64,000 nt of DNA, from NCBI RefSeq assembly GCF_009674825.1, contig NZ_WKJH01000004.1, positions 124,001 to 188,000 of the forward strand. The letters run 5' to 3'. The notes under the pieces are model-generated. The model was not told where the DNA came from, did not search any database, and saw nothing but the letters and a program-made list of their open reading frames with translations. Positions 45,590 through 54,724 of the stretch are shown in pieces (the first letter of the stretch is position 1; each line of letters begins with the position of its first letter). Origin of the DNA: Maribacter luteus. Its GTDB lineage: Bacteria > Bacteroidota > Bacteroidia > Flavobacteriales > Flavobacteriaceae. The translations under genes and the position numbers were made by a program.

Positions 45590-46045
45590 ATGGCGAAGTC
45601 GCAACAGACATTTAACAAAAGTGAAAAAGAAAAGAAGCGTTTAAAAAAACGTGAGGAAAAACAAAAGAAAAAACTAGCTAGAAAAGCTGCTGCCAAAGAA
45701 AGTGGTGGTGGTATTCAGTTTGCATATGTTGATTACAATGGTAATCTTACCGATACTCCTCCAGACCCATCACAAAAAATTGAAATAGAGGCAGAGGATA
45801 TTGTATTGGGAATTCCCAAAAAAGAGGAAAGTGATGAAGAAAAGTTCGACCCTGTAAGAACTGGGAAGGTTTCTTTTTATGATTCGTCCAAAGGGTTCGG
45901 TTTTATTATAGACAGTGTTGACCAAGAGAAATACTTTACCCACGTAAGCGGTTTAATCGATGAAATTGCCGAAAATGACAAAGTATCTTTCGAGTTGGAA
46001 AAAGGACAACGAGGCATGAATGCCGTAAGGGTAAAGAAGGTTTAG
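45590..46045 (+). CDS. cold-shock-domain RNA-binding protein
   Basis: A 151-aa protein starts with a very basic helix (residues 1-35, many Lys), has a middle acidic segment and a C-terminal cold-shock domain (about 88-150). The domain's RNP1-like KGFGFI and RNP2-like YFTHVSG motifs are present. It is probably an RNA chaperone or helicase-associated factor. The charged N-terminus lengthens it beyond the usual 65-70-aa CspA size. It ends in its own terminator. Confidence 0.9.
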   Translation: MAKSQQTFNKSEKEKKRLKKREEKQKKKLARKAAAKESGGGIQFAYVDYNGNLTDTPPDPSQKIEIEAEDIVLGIPKKEESDEEKFDPVRTGKVSFYDSSKGFGFIIDSVDQEKYFTHVSGLIDEIAENDKVSFELEKGQRGMNAVRVKKV

Positions 46046-46071
46046 ATCTTCTTCCTTAAATATATTGATTT

Positions 46072-46100
46072 AAAGACCGCAACCTTGTTGCGGTCTTTTT
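46072..46100 (+). terminator. rho-independent terminator
   Basis: The hairpin AAAGACCGCAAC-CTT-GTTGCGGTCTTT is followed by T-rich sequence directly after the cold-shock gene. Confidence 0.92.
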
Positions 46101-46270
46101 GTTTTTATAAAGGACTACTTTCCTGCGGATAAAAAAACACATAGAGTGGGAAAGGAATACTGTTATCTCGTCCTTTTTAATCAAAATAAACATCATTTAG
46201 TTACTTAATTACCACAGAAAATGTGATGCAAAAACTGTAATCACTCCAAACAATCCAATACTGTAGTAAA

Positions 46271-47200
46271 ATGAAAAAAGTAACAATCTTATCCTTTATC
46301 CTTTTCATGGCTTACGGATATTCGCAAAAGAAAAAAAACGGGAACATTTATTTAGAACATCCAGCATTGGAAATGGTCGATCAAATGCAACAAGCCTGGA
46401 TGGCAGGCGATGATGCCAAAGTGGCCAACTTTCTATCCGATGATTTTAAATCTTACTATGGTTCAAATGTAAATAAAGATCGTAAGGGCCAAGATAAAGA
46501 AGCCTTTCTTAAGCAAGTAAAATCGCTACCCGAAATGTTGTCCTATGTTTCATTGAAACCAACCGAAGGGGCTTATCCCGATGCCATCGAATATAAAGAA
46601 AGTGGTACTTGGGTACAGACATGGGACCATATGAAGGCCATTCATAACAAGACCGGTGTAAAACTGGATATGCCTTTTCATAGACTGTACAAGTTAGATG
46701 ATGATGGCAAGATCAATACATTGATCAATTATTATGAAAATAGGATGTTCTGGGAGATAGGTGAAAGTCAAACAGACAGGAAAAATGGCACCATATACAA
46801 CCATCATGATAACATTAACAGCGTTAGAAGGATGATGGGGGCCTTTGAAAATTCCGATTTTGAAACTGCATACAGTTTCTTAGATGAAGATTGTCGTTTT
46901 ATTTCCTTGGAATTACCTGAAGGGGAAACCATGGATCTTCAACAGATCAAAAAAAGGAATGAAGGTATATGGCAGGCTTATGAGTTCAATAGTATCGATG
47001 TTATCGGTTACCCGGATTACCTGGAATACGACCTCGGTGATGCCAAAGTTGTGCAATCTTGGTGGAAGTTCAGATTAACTAGAAAATCTGACGGGAAAAA
47101 ATTGACATTGCCCGCAATGTACATTCATGACTTTAATGATGAAGGTAAAATAGTGAGCTCAAGTGCTTATTTAAGTACAAAAATTTTAGACTCTAAATAA
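46271..47200 (+). CDS. secreted protein with two SnoaL/NTF2-like domains
   Basis: A 309-aa protein has a signal peptide (1-18, GYSQ). Two similar cone-like domains follow (about 30-165 and 185-305), each starting with a helix ending in a count-type motif (QQAWMAGDDAKVANFLSDDF; MGAFENSDFETAYSFLDEDC) and ending in F-R-L-x-K-L / W-K-F-R-L-T-R strands. Ligand or enzymatic role is unknown. It is a lone gene with its own terminator. Confidence 0.72.
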   Translation: MKKVTILSFILFMAYGYSQKKKNGNIYLEHPALEMVDQMQQAWMAGDDAKVANFLSDDFKSYYGSNVNKDRKGQDKEAFLKQVKSLPEMLSYVSLKPTEGAYPDAIEYKESGTWVQTWDHMKAIHNKTGVKLDMPFHRLYKLDDDGKINTLINYYENRMFWEIGESQTDRKNGTIYNHHDNINSVRRMMGAFENSDFETAYSFLDEDCRFISLELPEGETMDLQQIKKRNEGIWQAYEFNSIDVIGYPDYLEYDLGDAKVVQSWWKFRLTRKSDGKKLTLPAMYIHDFNDEGKIVSSSAYLSTKILDSK

Positions 47201-47227
47201 ACGGGGTTTAATTTGGATTAGTGAAAG

Positions 47228-47252
47228 AAAGAGGGCCAAGGTCCTCTTTTTT
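47228..47252 (+). terminator. rho-independent terminator
   Basis: The stem AGAGGGCC-AA-GGTCCTCT is followed by a T-run 28 bases past the stop of the SnoaL-like gene. Confidence 0.88.
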
Positions 47253-47412
47253 AATGATATTATGTTTATGAGCAACATACCTCTTGTTAAAAATGATAGA
47301 AGATATAATGTATTCAGCATTTTTTGTTGCAAAAAAAACATCAAAATTAAAATTTCATTATAGATAATTCAAAGTATATGTTTAATATTGGGGCTTAATT
47401 GGTTTTTTTAGA

Positions 47413-48339
47413 ATGCTGATGACGAAAGATCAAAATCCATTATTGATTATCCTCGCTTTTTTTTCCATTTACGTCATTTGGGGGTCAACCTATTTATTGA
47501 ATAAGATTGCCGTAACCGAACTACCGCCCTTTATGTTGGCGGGCATACGTTTTGTCATAGCAGGGGTTCTTATATTCATTATTGCCAAAATAATGGGAAA
47601 GAACATAAAAATTAGTTGGCGACAAATAAAAAACACTACCATTGCCGGCTTCTTGTTTTTGACCATTGGGAATGGGGTAGTGGTATGGGCGCTTAAATTC
47701 GTGGATAGTGGCTTCGCAGCCTTGGAAATTTCGGCACAACCATTGGTCGTACTTCTACTTATGCGCATTTTTCTAGGAAAGAAAATACAGATGATGTCCA
47801 TCGTTGGGGTAATTTTCGGATTGATCGGAATTTACTTACTCGTGAGCCAAAAACAAGTTCTCAACCAAGAGAATTCCGTTGTTGGTATGGCCATGATCTT
47901 TGCATGTATGCTAAGTTGGGGTTACGGGAGCCTATTTGTAGGTAAAGCCGATTTACCTAGGAATTATTTTGTGAATACCGGATATCAAATGGTTTCCGGG
48001 GGTATTATGTTGGTTATTTCCAGTTTCCTTTTTGGAGAAGAATGGTCATCCCCTACAACCTGGAGCAGTCCTGTACAATATTCCGTTATTTTACTAATTG
48101 TTTTTGGAAGTATCGTGGCTTTTACTGCATTCAATTATCTACTACAAGTCGTTTCTCCAGAGAAAGTGGCTACCTCAACCTATGTAAACCCCATAATCGC
48201 ACTTGCCTTGGGTTGGCATTTTTTAGACGAGGATGTAACTTCTCAATCCATTATTGCCGCTGTTATACTGCTTACCGGGGTCTTTTTTATAAACACCAAA
48301 AGAAAATTCACGGTCTTTCCTCGTTTTTTTCGTTCTTGA
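47413..48339 (+). CDS. EamA-family transporter (DMT superfamily)
   Basis: A 308-aa inner-membrane protein has about ten hydrophobic helices in two repeats, with the N-terminal pattern YVIWGSTYLLNKIAV and AGIRFVIAG and the second-half ATSTYVNPIIALALGW typical of EamA (RhaT/DMT) exporters. The substrate, usually an amino acid or metabolite, cannot be named. It converges on the rhodanese genes with only 26 bases between stops. Confidence 0.93.
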   Translation: MLMTKDQNPLLIILAFFSIYVIWGSTYLLNKIAVTELPPFMLAGIRFVIAGVLIFIIAKIMGKNIKISWRQIKNTTIAGFLFLTIGNGVVVWALKFVDSGFAALEISAQPLVVLLLMRIFLGKKIQMMSIVGVIFGLIGIYLLVSQKQVLNQENSVVGMAMIFACMLSWGYGSLFVGKADLPRNYFVNTGYQMVSGGIMLVISSFLFGEEWSSPTTWSSPVQYSVILLIVFGSIVAFTAFNYLLQVVSPEKVATSTYVNPIIALALGWHFLDEDVTSQSIIAAVILLTGVFFINTKRKFTVFPRFFRS

Positions 48340-48365
48340 TTATACTTTATGAATCGTACAAAGGA

Positions 48366-48983
48366 TCAACAACCTCCTTCTGGTTTACGTTTTTTCTTTT
48401 TCTTTATAACGATGACCTTTTTAGTGGTTTCGGGAGCCATATGTTCTAATCCGTTGGAATTTTCTGGATTTCCTTTTTTAAATACATCCATATAATCAGG
48501 AATGGGTTGCTTTACATCGTATGGGGTTATTTTAAAATTATTATCTACTAGCTCTGTTTGATTATTAAGGATTTTAATGTTTTCATATCCCAATTGATAT
48601 AAAATCATCCATGCACTGTTCGCTTCATCCGGATTTTTACCATAAAAAACGATATCCTTTCCGGCATCCTTCAATTCTTCGAATATTGAAATACTGGTTT
48701 CTTTCAAGATATCGGCAGTCGGTATATTATAGGCATTGTCTATATGGCTTTTAGAATATTCGAATTTGTCCCTAACATCTATCAACACGGTATTGGTTGG
48801 GTCTACTTCCGATATGGGCACCAAATATTCCTGGGTTCCCAATATGGCTAAAGTATCCTTGGCGGACTTTTCATAGACGTTAGTTGGTTTTTTAAAAGTC
48901 AGTATACCTATGATTATGACCAAAATGAACAGTACCGTAGAAATTGAGATGCGTTGGGTTTTTTCCAATTCTTTCATATCCAT
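48366..48983 (-). CDS. membrane-anchored rhodanese-like protein without catalytic Cys, PEGGC tail (A)
   Basis: A 205-aa protein has a TM anchor (about residues 12-30) and a rhodanese fold (about 50-165; LIDVRDKFEYSKSHI is the usual first motif). Its active-site loop reads FYGKNPDEANSAW, with Gly where rhodaneses have the persulfide Cys. The C-terminus is KKKKKRKPEGGC, a basic linker ending in Gly-Gly-Cys. The same tail closes the next gene. It is six bases downstream of that gene and last in the sulfur-redox run. Confidence 0.88.
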   Translation of the reverse strand: MDMKELEKTQRISISTVLFILVIIIGILTFKKPTNVYEKSAKDTLAILGTQEYLVPISEVDPTNTVLIDVRDKFEYSKSHIDNAYNIPTADILKETSISIFEELKDAGKDIVFYGKNPDEANSAWMILYQLGYENIKILNNQTELVDNNFKITPYDVKQPIPDYMDVFKKGNPENSNGLEHMAPETTKKVIVIKKKKKRKPEGGC

Positions 48984-48989
48984 AGATTT

Positions 48990-49646
48990 TTAACAACCAC
49001 CTTCTGGTTTTCTTTTTTTCTTTTTCATTACCGGAATTACAACTTTCCTCGCTTCGGGCTCATCGGCTACCGCACTTTCCCCAGTATTGTTCCCCACTCC
49101 GAAATACGAGGCAGCGGCCATCCTGAAATTATAGCGTTCAAAAGCCTCATTCGGCATATTCTCAGTAGGCTTCGGTGGATTTAATATAGTGTTGTACCAC
49201 CCATTGATGCCCCCATTCAAAACATGTAGGTTCTTATAGTTCTTCCTTGTTAATAAAAGCCATGCTTGATCTGCTTTGAAATTGCCATTGGAGAACAATA
49301 CGATATCATATTGATCCTGGTTTAAATAACCTTCAAAATCCGGTTCCAAAATTTTATCGAAAGGTATGTTCATGGCGCCTTGTAAGGTATAAGCCTCATA
49401 TTCCTTTGGCGTACGCAGATCAATCAGTAAGATTGAGGGGTCTTTAGTAACGATCTTATCTGCCAAAACATCAGACGTAATATACCGTTCAGGATTCACG
49501 ACCTTTGCCAAAAGATCTTCTGCCGTTACATGTTCATTCTTTTTGTACTCAGGCAACAAGACCAAGCCCAAAGCGGCAATAAACAATAATGAAGCTAATA
49601 TGATATACCTTTTAGCAAGGATTTTGGCTAGATTCCTATTGATCAT
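48990..49646 (-). CDS. membrane-anchored rhodanese-like protein without catalytic Cys, PEGGC tail (B)
   Basis: A 218-aa protein has a TM anchor (about 14-31) and a rhodanese fold with LIDLRTPKEYEAYTL and VLNGGINGW. Its loop reads LFSNGNFKADQAW, with Ser in place of Cys. The tail ends KKKKRKPEGGC, as in its neighbour. The domain is predicted to face the periplasm. It lies 11 bases after a YeeE/YedE transporter gene, so it probably handles the same sulfur species. Confidence 0.88.
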   Translation of the reverse strand: MINRNLAKILAKRYIILASLLFIAALGLVLLPEYKKNEHVTAEDLLAKVVNPERYITSDVLADKIVTKDPSILLIDLRTPKEYEAYTLQGAMNIPFDKILEPDFEGYLNQDQYDIVLFSNGNFKADQAWLLLTRKNYKNLHVLNGGINGWYNTILNPPKPTENMPNEAFERYNFRMAAASYFGVGNNTGESAVADEPEARKVVIPVMKKKKRKPEGGC

Positions 49647-49657
49647 GGTTTTCTTAT

Positions 49658-50248
49658 TTAGTAAAATACTTTCTTAATACGCTTTCTTACGATATCAGAG
49701 ACGAAAAAGGCAATTAGGGCCATCGCGGTTACCCCCAATATGATCCATTTTGCCGGGATATCAAAATTATCCATTAAGGTAATGTAACCTAAGAAGGAGC
49801 CATTATAAAGGTCTTCAAAAACGGTATAAGCCTCTGAGAATATAAAAACACCGATCAATATACCGAATACATAGACCCAAGCATCCAGTTTACCAATGGC
49901 AACGGCGCACAAACTGGTTCCGGGGCAAAATCCTCCTGCTACGAAACCAACACCCATAATAGCCCCTCCGACAATCGCGGCCCAAACATAGGTCGGGTGC
50001 ACGTAAAGCATCCCCATATCTATCCATCCCAGATAATCCATATAATACAATCCGATTACCGAAACCACAGCTGCGGTGAAAAACACTTTTAACACGGCAA
50101 AATCATATCCATAAAAAACTCCGGCCAATTTTCGGGATGAGGAAAACCCCGAGGCTTCCAATATGAATCCGAAGGCCAACCCGATCAGTACTGCAATAAT
50201 AATGTTCCATTCATCTGTTAAAATTCCATTTGGTATCAAGGGTCCCAT
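49658..50248 (-). CDS. YeeE/YedE sulfur transporter, half 2
   Basis: A 196-aa membrane protein of about five helices contains the family motif FVAGGFCPGTSLCAVA, whose Cys is thought to relay thiosulfate or sulfide-like sulfur across the membrane. It corresponds to one half of the roughly 350-aa YeeE/TsuA transporters; the other half is encoded just upstream. Its start is 23 bases after that gene's stop on the minus strand. Confidence 0.88.
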   Translation of the reverse strand: MGPLIPNGILTDEWNIIIAVLIGLAFGFILEASGFSSSRKLAGVFYGYDFAVLKVFFTAAVVSVIGLYYMDYLGWIDMGMLYVHPTYVWAAIVGGAIMGVGFVAGGFCPGTSLCAVAIGKLDAWVYVFGILIGVFIFSEAYTVFEDLYNGSFLGYITLMDNFDIPAKWIILGVTAMALIAFFVSDIVRKRIKKVFY

Positions 50249-50271
50249 TTGTTTCCAATTTTATCGTTAAT

Positions 50272-50802
50272 CTAAATCCAATTTTTCCTAAAGAAATAAG
50301 CAAAGAGGTAGGCCGTTCCGAAAATCGCCAGCATTGTTATGAATCCTCCTGTTGATAATACTGCCATTCCGCTCAAGGCGGCCCCACTGGTACAACCCCT
50401 TGCTATCTGGGCGCCGAGCCCAAAAAGGACTCCACCACCCAAGGCGAAGACCAACCGTCTTCGTGAGGTGATTTTAGGTGAATGTTGTACCCTAAACCCA
50501 ATTCGTCCGGAAATTGAACCGGAAATAAAGGCTCCTGCCAAAACCCCAAGACTTTCAAAAACCAACCAGGTGTTCATGGGAGACTCCCCATCCTTTACGA
50601 ATTTGCTGTAATAACCATTATTGATCGTATGCTCATGCGACACCTTATCTACCAGGGTAACGACACTACTTTTCATGGCGCCACTTGCTCCAAGGCCCCT
50701 TCCTGTCATATAAAAGGTGAAAATGATCAAAAGGCCCAAAAGGAAACCTCCGAAATAGGGATTCCAATAAACATGTCGATTATCTTTATTTGCTTTATCC
50801 AT
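50272..50802 (-). CDS. YeeE/YedE sulfur transporter, half 1
   Basis: A 176-aa membrane protein of about four helices contains the paired family motif AQIARGCTSGAALSG. Together with the next gene it supplies both Cys motifs of a full YeeE/YedE transporter, so the two probably act as a heterodimer. It lies 15 bases after the PsrC-like gene and belongs to the same transcript. Confidence 0.88.
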   Translation of the reverse strand: MDKANKDNRHVYWNPYFGGFLLGLLIIFTFYMTGRGLGASGAMKSSVVTLVDKVSHEHTINNGYYSKFVKDGESPMNTWLVFESLGVLAGAFISGSISGRIGFRVQHSPKITSRRRLVFALGGGVLFGLGAQIARGCTSGAALSGMAVLSTGGFITMLAIFGTAYLFAYFFRKNWI

Positions 50803-50817
50803 TGTATATTATTTATA

Positions 50818-51759
50818 TTAATATAGATATCTTGTTAATTGTCCTGCCTCGACCATTACAAACCGGAACACAAGTCCTCCGATAAGTATTAAAATAGCCG
50901 GCACCACTACAGGAACTTTATATCCTCTCAATTCCATTATCTCTAAAAGGCCAGGTAGCAATAAGCCCAGTATGATCACAAAAACAAAGAACATTACCGT
51001 AAACTCACCATTGACCAATAGCTCCATGGCTTCCAACTGTACTTCAGAACCTGCCCAATACCCCATGATCATGTGAACGATGAGGGCCAATTCGATAATA
51101 ATAAGTCCTACATCGATCTTACTGAAAAGACTTCGTTCACTATGTGATTTGGAAAAGAGTATAATGGTGGCCGCTGCCGTTGATAGTCCGGAAACCAAAA
51201 ACAAAGGCCCTAATATGGCGTTGTTCCAAAGTGGTCGTGCATTAAACGCCGAAAGTAATATCCCTGTATAGATTCCCAGTATTATCGATAGCGGAATTAA
51301 AACATAGGCCATTTTCATTCGGTTCTTGGCCAAGAACAATCGGAATTTTTCCAGAAATGACAACCTTAAATCCATTTTAGGAAAAATATCTTTCCAATAA
51401 CTAAAAACCCAAAGCATGGATAGGGGAGTAATAAAAAGTAATACCCAAGCACCCCATGACATGGGGGATTCTATTCTTACAGTGGTATATAATTGCCAGA
51501 AAAATATTTTATGGGTTAGGTCATAAAACAGGGCCATAAGGCCAAGTACCAAAGCTATTGGGGCCACTATGATAGCATATTTGACCGTAGCCGGTGTTTC
51601 GTCCTCCTTTTTCAGAACAGTTGATAGCGCTGCGAAAAACAGGAGTCCGGCCGCCAAGCCCCCTAAAAAAAGATAGACGGAAATGGGCCAGTGCCAAATC
51701 TGTAAAGACGGGTCTATATTCGGTATGTTTCTACCACTAGTAAATAGTTCTTCTTCCAT
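50818..51759 (-). CDS. NrfD/PsrC-type membrane quinone-coupled subunit
   Basis: A 313-aa inner-membrane protein has about eight helices and the NrfD/PsrC pattern (WPISVYLFLGGLAAGLLFFAA near residue 25, split over two helix ends). It would exchange electrons between menaquinone and the iron-sulfur subunit encoded nine bases upstream. It is the third part of a PsrABC-like complex. Confidence 0.92.
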   Translation of the reverse strand: MEEELFTSGRNIPNIDPSLQIWHWPISVYLFLGGLAAGLLFFAALSTVLKKEDETPATVKYAIIVAPIALVLGLMALFYDLTHKIFFWQLYTTVRIESPMSWGAWVLLFITPLSMLWVFSYWKDIFPKMDLRLSFLEKFRLFLAKNRMKMAYVLIPLSIILGIYTGILLSAFNARPLWNNAILGPLFLVSGLSTAAATIILFSKSHSERSLFSKIDVGLIIIELALIVHMIMGYWAGSEVQLEAMELLVNGEFTVMFFVFVIILGLLLPGLLEIMELRGYKVPVVVPAILILIGGLVFRFVMVEAGQLTRYLY

Positions 51760-51768
51760 TTTTAGAGC

Positions 51769-52302
51769 TTATATTAAATAATAAACATGGGGTTTTGTAC
51801 CCGCTTCCGGCGCCAGTGTTTTATGTTTTCTAGCCTTAAGTAATTGAGACACCTCACTATTCGGATTATCCAAATCCCCAAAATACATACATTTTGTAGG
51901 GCATACCGATACACACGCCGGTAGTTGTCCTTTTTCCAATCGGTGATGGCAAAATGTACACTTATCCACATAACCATCGGGATGTTGGAACCTTGCATCA
52001 TAGGGACATGACTCTATACATGCACCACAACCGATACATTCATTTGGGGTTACCAATACGATTCCACCATCGATTATATGGCTTGCACCTGTAGGGCAAC
52101 AACGTACACAAGGGGCATTTTCACAATGATTACACCTTTCGGATCGTAATTCCAATTCTAAATTGGGATACGTACCTTCTACCCGTTCCGTTATCCAATC
52201 CCTACAATAACCGATTGGAACATTGTTTTCTGTTTGACATGCTACTACGCAGTCGCTACAACCTACACACTTTTTAGTGTCTATGACCATGGCATATCTC
52301 AT
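51769..52302 (-). CDS. 4Fe-4S ferredoxin-type subunit (PsrB/PhsB-like)
   Basis: A 177-aa protein has four cysteine clusters: CVGCSDCVVAC, CNHCENAPCVRCC, CIGCGACIESC and the CTFC...CVSVCPTKC set. That is enough for four 4Fe-4S clusters carrying electrons between the molybdenum subunit and the membrane subunit. Its start overlaps the stop of the catalytic gene by four bases. No own Tat signal is needed because such subunits ride with the catalytic partner. Confidence 0.94.
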   Translation of the reverse strand: MRYAMVIDTKKCVGCSDCVVACQTENNVPIGYCRDWITERVEGTYPNLELELRSERCNHCENAPCVRCCPTGASHIIDGGIVLVTPNECIGCGACIESCPYDARFQHPDGYVDKCTFCHHRLEKGQLPACVSVCPTKCMYFGDLDNPNSEVSQLLKARKHKTLAPEAGTKPHVYYLI

Positions 52303-54542
52303 ACTTCTACGGTTTTAGCAGGGTTCTCGGTTAATATCTTTACAAAATTTCCGCGCATACCTGTACCTCCCATTATGGGATCTATTGCGACTTGACTGAT
52401 TAATTGGGTATCACTGGCTCCTTTGCCATGTGCGCGTCCTAACTTTTTGTTGTTATGTCCAAAACCATGGACCATGTATACGGAATCCCACCGTATTCTT
52501 TCGGTAACACGTACCCTTATGGGAAATGATGACTGAACCCCATCTTGGTTCTCTAGCCAAACATATTGTCCTTTTTTCAGGTTCAATATGCGGGCCACTT
52601 TGGGATTGATCCATAAATCATTCTCACTTTTTAAATCGTTCAAATTAGGATTGTTCACCGTTCTACTAAAAGTATGCATGGGAGACCTTCCATAATTTAG
52701 GCGATAGTAACCTGGTTCGGGTTCAGGGTGTCTCGTATATTTTGGCATGGGGTCAAATCCTTGGCTTTCCAGAGCTGTTGAGTAAAACTCAATCTTGCCA
52801 CTATCGGTATAGAATTCATGATCCTGACCTTCATCCAAATACATAGGGCCCGATTCCCGCGGGAATTTTTTAACCCCGATTTTCTCCATTTCCTCTAAAG
52901 AGGTACCCATTTGTTTTAATTGCCACGCAATGACCTCCTTAAAATCTTCATATTTAAAAAAGTCTTGCAGCCCTAGTCTTTCCCCTAATTGTTTGGCGAT
53001 CCACCAAGCGGGTTTGGAGTCGTACTTTGGTTCAACGGCCGGCATACGCAATGCTATGGATGGTTCCCGATTGGTTGCCGATCTTATTCCGTCATAGCGT
53101 TCCAAATAGGTACATTCGGGTAATACAACATCGGCATAACCTGTGATTTCCATGGGCATGGTATCTACCACCACCATAAAATCCAATGCTTCGATTGCTT
53201 CTTCGAGTAGCTTTTTGTTCGGGATTGAATTGTTCAAATTGGTGCCGGCTACCAACCAAGCCTTAATCGGATATTCATTTTCTTCAGATGGAATGGATGC
53301 CTGAATCAATTCATTGGTAATACCCATTTCCGCAAAGGGATATTTTTCCCCGATTTCTTCCCATCCCCATTTTGGAGTAGGATAGGGTGGATGTGGGTAT
53401 TTAGGTATACTGATTTTTTCTTTAAAATAGAATCCGCCACGACGACCCCAAGAACCCAATAGTCCGTTTAAAATGGCCATCGCCCTCGCCCGTTGGGTAT
53501 CGTCACCATACCATGTAACATGTCGTCCGGGGTGAATAATCGTTGCTGGGGCCGCTGCCGCCATAATACGGGCTGTTTTTCGTATTTCTTCCGGTTTTAT
53601 GGTTGTAACGCCATAGGCCCATTCTGGGGTATATTGTTGCACGTGGGCTTTTAATTCATCAAATCCAAATGCATATTTCTCCACATACTCCTTATCATAT
53701 AAGTTTTCATTGATCAATACGTTCATCCAAGCCAATAACAAAGCAATATCGGTAGAAGGTTTTATCGCCAACCAATGTTGTGATTTACTTGCCGCAGTGG
53801 ACAAGCGAGGATCAACGGTTATTATCGTGGCACCATTATCAATGGCATCGGACATTTCCTGTACTTGGCTATTGTGCATATTCTCTCCAATATGCGAACC
53901 GATCAACACCAAACATTTAGTGTCCCTTATATCTGTAGGTTCGGGAGAACCTACCCATGAACCGAAGGTAAGACCAAAACCTGTTTCCCTAGGTCCACGA
54001 CATTGCGCATATGCAGGTTCGGCAATACTATCAGAACCATAAGCCTTGAACAAATGTTCAAAATGGGAACCAGGAGATCCATGTTTTAACAACCCAAAAC
54101 TTTCCGCTCCGTATACTGACTTGATATCCTTCATTTTTGTGGCAATCAAGGTCAAGGCTTCATCCCAACTGGTTTCCACGAATGTTTCTTCCCCATTAAC
54201 AACCTTACGTACCAATGGCTTCTTCAATCTATCCGTATCCGTATACATACCAACACCACCAGTTCCGCGCGGGCATAACCTACCATTACAGTGGGGGTCT
54301 ATATCATTACCTATTATTTTATGAATGTTTCCGTCATTATCGGAATGTACCCATCCGGCACATTTCCAAAAGCAAACCTCACAATATGTGGCAGTCTGTT
54401 TTAGTTTTTCCAAGGAATTTTCCAAGGCTAAACCTTCTAAATAAGCATTCACGCCCAACGACTCCATCGTGGAAGCGGCAACGGCAACACCACCGAAACC
54501 TAAAGCGGAAATTTTAATGAACTTTCTTCTTGAAGTACCCAT
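52299..54542 (-). CDS. molybdopterin oxidoreductase, PsrA/PhsA-like, Tat-exported
   Basis: The protein is 747 aa when started at MGTSRRKFIK (codon 54540-54542), which places the twin-arginine signal SRRKFIK at the N-terminus; the longer frame adds 22 residues. A 4Fe-4S site is seen as C-x2-C-x3-C (CEVCFWKC) and a later C in GRLCPRG. The likely Mo ligand is the Cys of AYAQCRGPRE. The C-terminal cofactor-binding domain contains YRLNYGRSPMHTFSRT. It is a periplasmic polysulfide/thiosulfate/tetrathionate-class enzyme; direction and exact substrate cannot be read. Confidence 0.9.
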   Translation of the reverse strand: MGTSRRKFIKISALGFGGVAVAASTMESLGVNAYLEGLALENSLEKLKQTATYCEVCFWKCAGWVHSDNDGNIHKIIGNDIDPHCNGRLCPRGTGGVGMYTDTDRLKKPLVRKVVNGEETFVETSWDEALTLIATKMKDIKSVYGAESFGLLKHGSPGSHFEHLFKAYGSDSIAEPAYAQCRGPRETGFGLTFGSWVGSPEPTDIRDTKCLVLIGSHIGENMHNSQVQEMSDAIDNGATIITVDPRLSTAASKSQHWLAIKPSTDIALLLAWMNVLINENLYDKEYVEKYAFGFDELKAHVQQYTPEWAYGVTTIKPEEIRKTARIMAAAAPATIIHPGRHVTWYGDDTQRARAMAILNGLLGSWGRRGGFYFKEKISIPKYPHPPYPTPKWGWEEIGEKYPFAEMGITNELIQASIPSEENEYPIKAWLVAGTNLNNSIPNKKLLEEAIEALDFMVVVDTMPMEITGYADVVLPECTYLERYDGIRSATNREPSIALRMPAVEPKYDSKPAWWIAKQLGERLGLQDFFKYEDFKEVIAWQLKQMGTSLEEMEKIGVKKFPRESGPMYLDEGQDHEFYTDSGKIEFYSTALESQGFDPMPKYTRHPEPEPGYYRLNYGRSPMHTFSRTVNNPNLNDLKSENDLWINPKVARILNLKKGQYVWLENQDGVQSSFPIRVRVTERIRWDSVYMVHGFGHNNKKLGRAHGKGASDTQLISQVAIDPIMGGTGMRGNFVKILTENPAKTVEV

Positions 54543-54650
54543 AAATCTTAAATCAATTACCAGGATGCAATATTGCATGTGTACTGGTGTAAATTTACAT
54601 GGGAACAAACCACCAATTAATGATAATTGTCATGTTTACAGTAAGTTAAG

Positions 54651-54666
54651 TGTAACAATTGTTACA
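54651..54666. promoter_or_regulatory. CRP/FNR-type palindrome TGTAACAATTGTTACA
   Basis: A perfect 16-base palindrome of the TAAC-GTTA class sits in the divergent region between the molybdoenzyme and the 12-heme cytochrome genes. It is about 110 bases from the former start and 60 from the latter. Confidence 0.65.
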
Positions 54667-54697
54667 TAAGGATGCACTTTAACACTAATTAATATTG

Positions 54698-54705
54698 TAT
54701 TTTTG
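54698..54705 (+). promoter_or_regulatory. -7 promoter box (TATTTTTG) of the cytochrome gene
   Basis: It matches TAnnTTTG and lies 32 bases downstream of the CRP/FNR-type palindrome and 19 bases before the cytochrome ATG, a layout suited to activation. Confidence 0.5.
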
Positions 54706-54724
54706 GGATTGAAAACCTTGTCTT

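Noticed and set aside
52299-54608. The 22-residue N-terminal extension of the molybdoenzyme.
   Set aside because: It would bury the twin-arginine signal inside the protein; the internal ATG gives a normal Tat signal.
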